NCBI GenBank assembly: GCA_039811225.1
Contig: JBDHYG010000001.1
Coordinates: forward strand, 1-64,000
Reading direction: 5' to 3'
DNA: 64,000 bases
From: JAFDXJ01 sp039811225
GTDB lineage: Bacteria; Bacteroidota; Bacteroidia; Chitinophagales; Chitinophagaceae
Shown: piece after piece, positions 9,261 through 16,865 of the stretch
Layout: each line of letters opens with the position of its first letter
Numbering within the stretch: position 1 is the first letter of the stretch
Position numbers and translations under genes: made by a program
The notes under the pieces: generated by a model
What the model saw: only the letters and a program-made list of their open reading frames with translations
What the model was told of the DNA's origin: nothing
Databases searched by the model: none

Positions 9261-10055
9261 TTAAACAGCTACCGGCGCTTTAATTGCAGGATGATATTGA
9301 TAACCTTCCAGTGTGAAATCTTCAAAATCGAATGCTTCTATTTGCCGGATACTTTTGTTGAGGTGCATGACCGGCAGAGGATAAGGTTGCCTGCTTAATT
9401 GAAGCCTGGCCTGTTCCTGGTGATTATTATACAAATGCACATCTCCAAAACTATGGATAAATTCCCCCGGTTCCAGGTCACATACCTGTGCCACCATCAT
9501 GGTCAGTAAAGCATATGATGCAATATTGAACGGAACTCCTAAAAAGACATCGGCACTTCGTTGATACAACTGGCAACTCAACTTCCCATCTGCCACATAA
9601 AACTGGAACATGACATGACAAGGCATCAAAGCCATCGCATTCAAATCGGCTACATTCCAGGCACTCACAATAATCCGGCGGCTGTCGGGGTTATTTTTTA
9701 TTTGCGCAATTGCTATTGCCAGTTGGTCTATTACTTTTCCTTCTGCGCCTTTCCATTGACGCCATTGTTTCCCATACACCGGGCCAAGGTTGCCCTGTGC
9801 ATCAGCCCACTCATCCCAAATGGTCACACCATGGTCATGCAGGTATTGTACATTGGTATCTCCTTTGATGAACCAAAGCAATTCATAAATAATACTTTTT
9901 AAATGCAACTTTTTGGTGGTTACCAGGGGAAATCCTTTTTGTAAATCGAAACGCATTTGATAGCCAAAGCAACTGGTTGTTCCGGTGCCGGTACGGTCAT
10001 CTTTGTGTGTTCCATGATCCAGGATGTGTTGTAATAAATCAAGGTATTGTTGCAT
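9261..10055 (-). CDS. thyA: Thymidylate synthase
   Basis: Makes dTMP from dUMP with methylene-tetrahydrofolate. 264 residues, the E. coli length. The catalytic cysteine is in ALMPCHVMFQFYV, the phosphate-binding arginines in SRRIIVSAWN and QRSADVFLGVPFNIASYALL, and the C-terminus ends PAIKAPVAV, as the family requires. First gene of the apparent thyA-folA operon. Confidence 0.98.
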   Translation of the reverse strand: MQQYLDLLQHILDHGTHKDDRTGTGTTSCFGYQMRFDLQKGFPLVTTKKLHLKSIIYELLWFIKGDTNVQYLHDHGVTIWDEWADAQGNLGPVYGKQWRQWKGAEGKVIDQLAIAIAQIKNNPDSRRIIVSAWNVADLNAMALMPCHVMFQFYVADGKLSCQLYQRSADVFLGVPFNIASYALLTMMVAQVCDLEPGEFIHSFGDVHLYNNHQEQARLQLSRQPYPLPVMHLNKSIRQIEAFDFEDFTLEGYQYHPAIKAPVAV

Positions 10056-10139
10056 GCCTGCAATTTACAGTAAAGACAGCGTAAAAAAATTGACTGAATA
10101 AGTTGTGTGTAAAAAATGAAAGAACTGCCCGGCTAATTG

Positions 10140-11330
10140 TTAGCCTTTCTGTTTTCGTCTTTGCATTTCTTCCTTTATCAGGCCCAGTTCCCGGCCGGTT
10201 TGGCCACTCACACTGGTATTTTCCTGGGCACGTCGCATCAGGTAGGGAATAACATCCCGGATGGGGCCAAAGGGTAAATACTTACTGACGGAATAGCCTG
10301 CCTTAGCGAGATTAAACGTGATATTATCACTCATACCATAGAGCTGGGAAAAATGTACATGTGGATGATCCAGTGGTAAATTCATATCTACTAAACGCCG
10401 GGCCGCGATTAAATTACTTTCTTCATTATGAGAAGCAAGGATCAGGGCAATATCATTAATATGGTCCAGGCAGAAATTTACAGCTTCATTATAATCTTTA
10501 TCTGTAGCTTCTTTATCGGGTTGAATGGGTGAAGGATAGCCTTTTTGTGCAGCCCGTTCTCTTTCTTTTTCCATGTAAGCCCCCCGCACCAATTTTTCAC
10601 CTAAGATAAAACCCTGTTGTTTTGCTATATCATAACTCATTTTCAGGAATTGTAACCTGTCATGCCGGTACAGTTGAATAGTATTATAAACGACCGCTTT
10701 TTCCTTATTAAATATCTGCATCATTTCCATGGTAAGGCGATCCACGGGATCCTGAATCCAGCTTTCTTCTGCATCAATCAATACGCCTACTCCCATTTCT
10801 GCTGCTCTTGCGCAGATCCGAAACATGCGGTCTCTTACACGCTGCCATTCCGCTTCCTGTAATTCATTATTATGAACACCACTTCTTAAACGGGGCGCTT
10901 CGTTCAATGCTTCCAATAAACCAAATCGTGCGAGCCCGGTTACTTTGATACTCATGAAAGGAATATTCTTTTGAGTGGCAGCATAATTGATCACCCGGAT
11001 AAATTCATCGGCAGCATGTTCAAAATTTTCTTCCCCTTCCTTGCCTTCCACGCCATAATCAAGAATAACATTTACATGAAATTCTTCCAGGCGTTTTACA
11101 ACCGTGGTGGTTTCTTCCAATGATTCGCCTCCCACAAACTGTTTGAAAATTGTCCTACGAATGATGCCATGCACCGGCATACCGGATTTAATTATAAACG
11201 GGGTCAATCTGGTGCCCGCTGCAACAAACCAGGGGTAATGCATGGTCTTAAACAGGAATCGCGCATTCTTCAGGTCTTTGTCAGACTTATACGCGAAGGC
11301 GGTTTGGGTATCATCAAAAGATAGGCTCAT
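10140..11330 (-). CDS. Proline dehydrogenase (monofunctional PRODH)
   Basis: An FAD enzyme that oxidises proline to pyrroline-5-carboxylate at the membrane. 396 residues of the single-function type (no P5C dehydrogenase domain). Recognisable blocks: VNVILDYGVEGKEG, FMSIKVTGLARFGLLE, GVGVLIDAEESW, NTIQLYRHDRL, KLVRGAYMEKER and ILASHNEESN, and a C-terminal YLMRRAQENTSV containing the conserved arginines that hold the substrate carboxylate. It stands alone between thyA and the divergent alkyltransferase gene; no regulator or P5C dehydrogenase is adjacent. Confidence 0.95.
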   Translation of the reverse strand: MSLSFDDTQTAFAYKSDKDLKNARFLFKTMHYPWFVAAGTRLTPFIIKSGMPVHGIIRRTIFKQFVGGESLEETTTVVKRLEEFHVNVILDYGVEGKEGEENFEHAADEFIRVINYAATQKNIPFMSIKVTGLARFGLLEALNEAPRLRSGVHNNELQEAEWQRVRDRMFRICARAAEMGVGVLIDAEESWIQDPVDRLTMEMMQIFNKEKAVVYNTIQLYRHDRLQFLKMSYDIAKQQGFILGEKLVRGAYMEKERERAAQKGYPSPIQPDKEATDKDYNEAVNFCLDHINDIALILASHNEESNLIAARRLVDMNLPLDHPHVHFSQLYGMSDNITFNLAKAGYSVSKYLPFGPIRDVIPYLMRRAQENTSVSGQTGRELGLIKEEMQRRKQKG

Positions 11331-11599
11331 AAAATAAAGGCTTTCGTATTGCGAATATCGGAATAGTACACTTAAGTAAAAAATCCTTTAGAGAAAAAAT
11401 GATATTATACCAGATATTTTATCCCATTGCCATTATATATTTTCCGTTTTCCATTTCATTAATCGGAGGAATGATTTTTGGCTATTCATTTTCAGCTAAT
11501 AATTTGTAATTTACATTTTTTTTCAGCCAATCTCCGTTAGCTTACCCTGATGCATCGTTGTTGAATTGGCTAATAAAAACATTCCAGGTTCAATGTCGA

Positions 11600-12103
11600 A
11601 TGACTATGGAGCAAATTTATTACACCTATTATGAAAGCCCTGTGGGGCTTTTAAAAATTGGCGGAACAAATCACTTCATTACGGAACTGAGTTATGTAGA
11701 TAACCAGGACCAGGTCGTACATGGTGAACCCGGTATCAGCGATATCATTCATCAATGTACGGAAGAGCTGATCGAATTTTTTAACTGCAAGCGTACCACT
11801 TTTGATATTCCGGTATCACAAGAGGGAACGGCTTTCCAGCAACGGGTTTGGGGAGAATTATTGAATATCCCATTTGGCAAAACAATAAGCTACCTCGACC
11901 TGGCCAAACGCCTGGGTGACCCGAAAGTCATTCGTGCCGCAGCTTCTACGAATGGTAAAAACAATATCGCCATCATTGTGCCCTGCCATCGGGTGATTGG
12001 CAGTGATAAAAGCCTGGTGGGTTATTCCGGCGGCTTATGGCGGAAGAAATGGTTATTGCAACATGAGTTCCGGGTATCACATGGTATCCAAACTTTATTC
12101 TGA
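11600..12103 (+). CDS. ogt: Methylated-DNA--[protein]-cysteine S-methyltransferase
   Basis: A suicide repair protein that takes alkyl groups from O6-alkylguanine. The acceptor cysteine is in IVPCHRVIG and the helix-turn-helix minor-groove reader is upstream (GTAFQQRVWGELLNIPFGKTISYLDLAKRLGDP carries the RVW and arginine-finger region). I choose ATG 11600 (167 residues); a second ATG follows at 11606. A longer frame from TTG 11558 adds residues with no similarity I recognise. Its last 9 bases overlap the 3' end of convergent pdxJ. Confidence 0.93.
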   Translation: MTMEQIYYTYYESPVGLLKIGGTNHFITELSYVDNQDQVVHGEPGISDIIHQCTEELIEFFNCKRTTFDIPVSQEGTAFQQRVWGELLNIPFGKTISYLDLAKRLGDPKVIRAAASTNGKNNIAIIVPCHRVIGSDKSLVGYSGGLWRKKWLLQHEFRVSHGIQTLF

Positions 12104-12826
12104 TCTTCCGTTCAACGCTCGTTTGTAAAGTTGAATTGTATTCTGAAACCCATAATACAATGCATCACAAATAAGTGCATGGCCAATGGAAACTTCTTTC
12201 ACTGCAGGAATGCATTTATGAAAATAAGATAAATTAAACAGGTCCAGGTCATGTCCGGCATTGAGGTCAAGTCCTAATGTGATAGCCCGTTGTGCAGCCA
12301 ATTGATATGGCTGAATTGCTTTAGCCGGATCCTGCAAAAAGGTAGCCGCATAGGCTTCCGTGTATAATTCCACCCGGTTGGTGCCGGTTTCTGCTGCGCC
12401 TTCCACCATGGTAATTTCCGGGTCCACAAAAATACTCGTTCGGATACCCGCCTGTTGAAACAGGGTTATCATTTCTTTGAGATAGGCTTTATTTTTTATA
12501 GTATCCCAGCCGTGATTACTGGTGAGTTGATGCAGGCTATCCGGTACCAGGGTAACCTGATGTGGCCTGGTTTCCAATACCAGATCAATAAATTTTTGTT
12601 CCCTGCAATTGCCTTCTATATTTAATTCTGTGTAAATGACCTCCCGGATAGCCCGCACATCCGTATACCGAATATGCCGTTCATCCGGCCGGGGATGCAC
12701 CGTAATACCATCGGCTCCAAAAGCCTGTGCATCGATAGCCGCACGCACCACATCCGGGTTATTACCCCCCCGACTATTTCGGAGCGTAGCAAATTTATTG
12801 ATGTTTACACTGAGAGTAGTTGTCAT
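12095..12826 (-). CDS. pdxJ: Pyridoxine 5'-phosphate synthase
   Basis: Condenses 1-deoxyxylulose 5-phosphate with 3-amino-2-oxopropyl phosphate in the last step of pyridoxine phosphate synthesis. 243 residues; signature blocks are LSVNINKFATLRNSRGG, GITVHPRPDERHIRYTD, NIEGN, and the C-terminal LGLDLNAGHDLDL and VSIGHALICDALYYG. It begins one base after the DUF3307 gene ends and so is probably the third gene of a satD-DUF3307-pdxJ transcript. Confidence 0.96.
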   Translation of the reverse strand: MTTTLSVNINKFATLRNSRGGNNPDVVRAAIDAQAFGADGITVHPRPDERHIRYTDVRAIREVIYTELNIEGNCREQKFIDLVLETRPHQVTLVPDSLHQLTSNHGWDTIKNKAYLKEMITLFQQAGIRTSIFVDPEITMVEGAAETGTNRVELYTEAYAATFLQDPAKAIQPYQLAAQRAITLGLDLNAGHDLDLFNLSYFHKCIPAVKEVSIGHALICDALYYGFQNTIQLYKRALNGRSE

Positions 12827-12827
12827 A

Positions 12828-13553
12828 TTATTTATTCATTAAACCCAATACACACAAGCCCACAAGGATAGAAGCAGCAAAACTCATGAGGGTACCAATC
12901 AACACATATTCCGTTTCTTTTCGCATCATATTTCCTTTTTGATCACTAAAACGCAAAATCGATTTGGCCGCAATCAAAAACCCGATGCCTTCAAAATGAT
13001 TTGTAATAACAAAGGTAAATACAAGAATCCTTTCAAAGATCCCGATCCATTTACCGGCTTCGCTCAGGCTTACTGATGTGCGGGTAAGATCTCCTTCCAA
13101 TTGATCCCGCCATTTAGCGGTCGCATATCCCAATAAAAAGGAAAGCGGGAAAATGATAACCAAGTAACCGGCGGCTATTAACCAAAGGTTCTTTGCCTGC
13201 AATAAAGGTTGCACACTTGCTGTCCACCAGTCAGGCGGTTGATAAAACTGTAGCCACAATAGGAACAATACCGCTATATGCAATACCTGGTCAATGATAA
13301 AATAGATTGCTTTATTTTCCATTTCCAGTTTCCACCTGTCGATAATGAAATGGGTAATGAAGACGATGACCGGGATCAGCCAGATTGATTTATCCGGAGA
13401 AAAAATATAAATGAGACCGGCATGGAGCAAACAATGGACATATAAAATCCAGGACCTTTCTTTCAGGCGCCGTTTATGCAATACCATTTTCTTTGTCTGG
13501 AAAACAAAATCGCCCAGGAGATGGGCAAACAGCCATTGATAAAAGATCAGCAT
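12828..13553 (-). CDS. DUF3307 family membrane protein
   Basis: 241 residues. The N-terminus (LIFYQWLFAHLLGDFVFQTKKMV) and HFIIDRWKLE match the DUF3307 family, with conserved His/Asp residues near the membrane. About six hydrophobic segments are visible, including a C-terminal hairpin (SFAASILVGLCVLGLM). The family has no established biochemical function. It is placed 12 bases after a SatD-like gene, a pairing seen repeatedly in bacteria (recalled from general knowledge, not searched), which suggests a common membrane process or signalling role. Confidence 0.85.
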   Translation of the reverse strand: MLIFYQWLFAHLLGDFVFQTKKMVLHKRRLKERSWILYVHCLLHAGLIYIFSPDKSIWLIPVIVFITHFIIDRWKLEMENKAIYFIIDQVLHIAVLFLLWLQFYQPPDWWTASVQPLLQAKNLWLIAAGYLVIIFPLSFLLGYATAKWRDQLEGDLTRTSVSLSEAGKWIGIFERILVFTFVITNHFEGIGFLIAAKSILRFSDQKGNMMRKETEYVLIGTLMSFAASILVGLCVLGLMNK

Positions 13554-13565
13554 ACCATAAAAATA

Positions 13566-14216
13566 TTAAAACAAAAGCACACTACTTTCAAAACGCTTCA
13601 AAATACTTTGAAATACCGGCGCCCCGGCTGCCTGGAGCCGTTGATGAACGGAAGGTTGAGATATTTTTAATTTCCGTGCAATATCTTCCTGTTTTACATT
13701 TTGAAGGAATAAAGCCATTGCCTCGGCCTGTGCCGGGCTCAAACGCTGTAACAGGTAGTTCAAGGCATCACCATGCACCTGCCATTCGGCATCAAAAGCC
13801 GTATCCGCTGCATTGATCCCAATCAGTTTATTCGTTGTTTTCATGAGGTCAATCATTGGCCCGGAAGCCTGGAATGCCGTCCCATCCGAAGTGGTTACAT
13901 CTTTTCCATGATAGTTGATATTGCCTATTCCCAATGCCAACCGAATAAAAAAATTGTTGGCCATAAGCAGGCATTGCAACTGTAAAGCAAGTTTCAGTGC
14001 ATATGCCCTGTTTGTGGTTAATATTGCCTGCAGGCTATCCCCTCGGTACTGTTGCCAATTCAGGTCGGGGAATTCTTTTCCAAAGCGGTCAAAAAAACGT
14101 TCAATATACCCTATCAGTTTCCTGCGGGCTGCCGGTTCCATGGCAGCAGAAGCTACCACATCACCGGTAAGCACCACCGCGGCCAATATCTTTTTTTGCC
14201 TGTGCTGTTTTTGCAT
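13566..14216 (-). CDS. SatD-like protein: cyclase-like domain plus helix-turn-helix
   Basis: 216 residues. The end (about 174-195, EDIARKLKISQPSVHQRLQ) is a helix-turn-helix of the sigma-70 region 4 / LuxR kind. The N-terminal part reads like SatD-family proteins. By eye it also follows class III nucleotide cyclases: VLTGDVVAS with Asp19, RGDSLQAIL with Asp60 (41 residues later, close to the usual distance between the two metal-binding aspartates), helix ALKLALQLQ, then FIRLALGIGNINYHGKDV, like the IGIHTGxV strand. Catalysis is not shown. The HTH and the four palindromes just upstream of its start suggest it represses or activates its own promoter. It heads the cluster with DUF3307 and pdxJ. 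Confidence 0.75.
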   Translation of the reverse strand: MQKQHRQKKILAAVVLTGDVVASAAMEPAARRKLIGYIERFFDRFGKEFPDLNWQQYRGDSLQAILTTNRAYALKLALQLQCLLMANNFFIRLALGIGNINYHGKDVTTSDGTAFQASGPMIDLMKTTNKLIGINAADTAFDAEWQVHGDALNYLLQRLSPAQAEAMALFLQNVKQEDIARKLKISQPSVHQRLQAAGAPVFQSILKRFESSVLLF

Positions 14217-14227
14217 ACTCCTGCAAA

Positions 14228-14334
14228 TATAGTACTACAATACTATAAATACCAAATATAGTATTATAACACTATAAAAATAAAATATAGTACTACAGTA
14301 CTATAAATATCAAATATAGTATCACAGCACTATA
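14228..14334. repeat. Four tandem 20-bp palindromes at exact 29-bp spacing (probable operator array)
   Basis: Four copies start at 14228, 14257, 14286 and 14315. Each is TATAGTA, six variable bases, then TACTATA or CACTATA; copies 1 and 3 have perfect 7-bp arms and copies 2 and 4 have one mismatch. The connecting 9 bases are also alike (AAAT.. then AAA). The array fills the gap between the SatD-like gene (start 14216, minus) and the dipeptide epimerase (start 14468, plus), where the minus-strand promoter must lie. The sequence is direct; regulator identity is inference, the SatD-like HTH being the obvious candidate. Confidence 0.85.
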
Positions 14335-14425
14335 AAAAGTTTTGATCCCTTATTGCAGGCAGGTAGCAATCTATGCATCCGGCAATATATCCCCGGAAAC
14401 CCCTGGCGCTTCCGCGAATGCAGTG

Positions 14426-14456
14426 TTGCCTGTTTGCTACTTTGCCATTACCTTTA
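14426..14456 (+). promoter_or_regulatory. Candidate promoter of dipeptide epimerase gene
   Basis: TTG at 14426-14428, a 20-base spacer, then TACCTTTA at 14449-14456, one base off the TAnnTTTG consensus. ATG follows 11 bases after the box, so the leader would be very short. It lies about 90 bases downstream of the palindrome array, so control of this promoter by the array is uncertain. Confidence 0.4.
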
Positions 14457-14467
14457 CTCCTAAAAAA

Positions 14468-15496
14468 ATGCAACTGGCATATACAATAATCAGCACCCCC
14501 TTTCGTCATCCTTTTACCATTTCCGGTGGCCGGAGCAAAACGGTACAACGTGCACTGGTAGTGTGTTTACGGCTGGGGAATTTCATAGGCTATGGGGAAG
14601 CGCCTGAAATCAGTTACTACAATACAACCGTAGAAAAGATGATCCACGCCCTGGAAAGGCGCCGGGCTTTTGTAGAGAAATTTGCGCTTATTGATCCGGC
14701 CCGTTACTGGCACTACCTGCACCATCTTTTCCCCGAAGATCCATTCCTGGTATGCGCATTGGATATAGCTGCCTGGGATTTGTTTGGACAAATGAAAGGG
14801 CTTCCTTTATATAAAGTATGGAAAACCGATTGGATAAAAACTCCGGTCACTGATTATACAATTGGCCTGGGTACACAGGAGGAGATGATTCAAAAGATAA
14901 AAGAAAAGCCCTGGCCAGTATATAAAATCAAGTTGGGACAGGAGGATGACCTTAGCCTCATTACCGCCTTGCGGAAAATCACGGAGGCTCCGTTCCGCGT
15001 GGATGTCAATGGTGGCTGGACTTTAAAAGAAGCACGGGCAAAAATTCCACAACTAAAAGCCCTGGGTGTAGAGCTCATTGAACAACCGTTGGCTAAAGAT
15101 GATCAAAAAAACATGAAAACCCTTTATGCTGAATCAGCGCTGCCCCTTTACGCCGATGAAAGTTGTGTGGAAGAAGAGGATGTAGAAAAATGTGAAGGCT
15201 ATTTTCATGGTATCAATATCAAACTCACGAAATGCAGCGGTATTACACCTGCCCTGCGCATGATCAAAAAAGCAAAAAGCCTGAACCTGAAAGTGATGAT
15301 TGGCAGTATGAATGAATCAGTCATTGGCACTGCCGCCACAGCACATCTCCTGCCACAGGTACATGTGGCCGATATAGACGGCCCGTTATTATTGGCACAG
15401 GATAATGCTTTCGGGCTTGACTATGAAAAAGGGAAAGTAAAATTATCTGACCTGCCGGGACTGGGTATACGCGCGCAGCTACCCATGACAGCATAA
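14468..15496 (+). CDS. Dipeptide epimerase (enolase superfamily, L-Ala-D/L-Glu epimerase-like)
   Basis: 342 residues from ATG 14468; an upstream TTG frame is rejected because it crosses the promoter. Enolase-superfamily (muconate-lactonising subgroup) features in order: the capping domain with SGGRSKTVQRALV, the KxK motif VYKIKLG, the three metal ligands in DVNGGW, LIEQPL and ADESC, then the second catalytic lysine in GINIKLTKCSGITPA. These are typical of Ala-Glu dipeptide epimerases, used to recycle murein peptides. The specificity is inferred; other epimerases in the group look alike. It diverges from the satD cluster and ends 2 bases before the convergent NYN gene. Confidence 0.88.
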   Translation: MQLAYTIISTPFRHPFTISGGRSKTVQRALVVCLRLGNFIGYGEAPEISYYNTTVEKMIHALERRRAFVEKFALIDPARYWHYLHHLFPEDPFLVCALDIAAWDLFGQMKGLPLYKVWKTDWIKTPVTDYTIGLGTQEEMIQKIKEKPWPVYKIKLGQEDDLSLITALRKITEAPFRVDVNGGWTLKEARAKIPQLKALGVELIEQPLAKDDQKNMKTLYAESALPLYADESCVEEEDVEKCEGYFHGINIKLTKCSGITPALRMIKKAKSLNLKVMIGSMNESVIGTAATAHLLPQVHVADIDGPLLLAQDNAFGLDYEKGKVKLSDLPGLGIRAQLPMTA

Positions 15497-15498
15497 AT

Positions 15499-16278
15499 TT
15501 ATTTATTCCGCACAAATACATGTGTTACATTCTTCTTACCGGTTTTTCGTTCATCGGTTTCAAATTTTTCAATACTCTTAATAAAAGGTACCAACTTACG
15601 GAAGCCGAAATTACGTGGATCAAAATCCGGTTGTTTTTTCAAAACCAGGTTTCCTACTTCTCCTAAGAAAGCCCAGCCATCTTCATCTGCAATATCATTG
15701 ATACTATCCGCAATGAGTTTGATCAATTTATTATTCACTGTACGAATAGTTTCCCTGGCTACTTTACCGGTTTTAGGGCTCTGTTGATTTTTCTTTGTAG
15801 CAGAAGCAGGTGATCGTTCCTCTTCATCCGCATGGCGGAGAATTTCAATGTAGATAAATTTATCACAGGCCGAAATAAATGCCTCCGGTGTTTTCTTTTC
15901 ACCAATACCAAATACTTTCATCCCGGCTTCACGCAATCGCATGGCCAGTCGTGTAAAATCACTGTCACTTGAAACCAGGCAAAAACCATCCACCCGGCCG
16001 GTGTACAAAATATCCATGGCATCTATGATCATGGAAGAGTCCGTTGCATTCTTACCGGTAGTATAGCTATATTGTTGAATCGGGGTGATGGAATGTTTTA
16101 ATAATACATTTTTCCAGCCTGAGACAGTTGGTTTTGTCCAATCGGCATAAATCCGTTTAAAAGTGGGTGTGCCGTATTTCGCAATTTCTTCAAGCATCTC
16201 GCGGATATGTGCATACGGAACATTATCCGCATCTATTAAAACTGCCAACCGCAGATCCTGTGTCATATTCATTTCCAT
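15499..16278 (-). CDS. NYN domain protein with C-terminal LOTUS/OST-HTH domain
   Basis: 259 residues from ATG 16278 (in-frame ATGs at 16272 and 16266 are also possible). The first 150 residues are a NYN (PIN-like RNase) domain, with the conserved acidic residues in LIDADNVPY, DSSMIIDAMDIL and LVSSDSDFTRLAMRLRE. After a basic, low-complexity linker (EERSPASATKKNQQSPKTGK) comes a LOTUS/OST-HTH domain (DEDGWAFLGEVGNLVLKKQPDFDPRNFGFRKL), an RNA-binding module. Together this predicts an RNase acting on bound RNA. Bacterial proteins of this architecture (LabA/DUF88 type) have few known targets. Confidence 0.85.
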   Translation of the reverse strand: MEMNMTQDLRLAVLIDADNVPYAHIREMLEEIAKYGTPTFKRIYADWTKPTVSGWKNVLLKHSITPIQQYSYTTGKNATDSSMIIDAMDILYTGRVDGFCLVSSDSDFTRLAMRLREAGMKVFGIGEKKTPEAFISACDKFIYIEILRHADEEERSPASATKKNQQSPKTGKVARETIRTVNNKLIKLIADSINDIADEDGWAFLGEVGNLVLKKQPDFDPRNFGFRKLVPFIKSIEKFETDERKTGKKNVTHVFVRNK

Positions 16279-16354
16279 TTTCAACGTTTATCATGTTATT
16301 TCATGTGCCGCTTAAATAATACATCCATCCCCGTTTCCGGTAATCCACCAGAAT

Positions 16355-16381
16355 AAAAAACCGGGAATGACCCGGTTTTTT
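16355..16381 (-). terminator. Intrinsic terminator after the 137-residue hypothetical gene
   Basis: A perfect 11-bp stem, A6CCGGG and CCCGGT6, with a 5-base loop (AATGA). It begins 7 bases past the stop of the minus-strand gene ending at 16389, giving that transcript a T-run. The symmetrical A/T tracts make it bidirectional, though nothing on the plus strand ends here. Confidence 0.8.
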
Positions 16382-16388
16382 CATTTAC

Positions 16389-16802
16389 TTAATTGGTGCG
16401 CATGACCTCATCATTTAAATGCACTTTGGTCATTTGCAGGTAATGATTTTGCAATTGATGCACAAATTGAATATTTGGGTGATGCCGATGATCTTCCCGG
16501 TACCAGATATCCAGGGTAGAAAAATCATTTTCACCAGGAATGACCAGCCGGAAAGACCCTTTCATATATTTTATACTGCCATCATCCATTTTTTGTTTGG
16601 TGAAATTCAATGCCATCAATTGTGTATCATCCAACGGGATTCCATACAATTGATCTTCTTCATACCAAAATTCCTGTACTTCTGTTTCCACACATGCCTG
16701 TTTGTCTTCCAAATTGATGCGCATGACTGCACCTGGTCGTTTGGTGCCTTCAAAATCTGCGATCACATAATCGCCTTGTTTTAATTCATGAATTGGGATC
16801 AT
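16389..16802 (-). CDS. Conserved hypothetical protein, 137 residues
   Basis: No signal peptide or membrane segment. It starts IPIHELKQGDYVIADFEGTKRPGAVMRI, a beta-rich fold resembling SH3-like barrels, and the C-terminal part has many aromatic and histidine residues (YREDHRHHPNIQFVHQLQNHYLQ). A strong terminator follows and the gene is flanked by unrelated single genes, so it seems to be its own unit. Function not recognised. Confidence 0.7.
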   Translation of the reverse strand: MIPIHELKQGDYVIADFEGTKRPGAVMRINLEDKQACVETEVQEFWYEEDQLYGIPLDDTQLMALNFTKQKMDDGSIKYMKGSFRLVIPGENDFSTLDIWYREDHRHHPNIQFVHQLQNHYLQMTKVHLNDEVMRTN

Positions 16803-16865
16803 TGTTTGTAAATTTTGGATGAATAATATTTGCCAAATTAAAAAAATATTTTTTTATAAAAAATA

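Noticed and set aside
14228..14334. Short regularly spaced repeats that could suggest a CRISPR array
   Set aside because: Palindromic units are joined by conserved rather than unique 9-base links, the period is 29 bp in total, there are only four units and no cas gene; operator array is the better reading.
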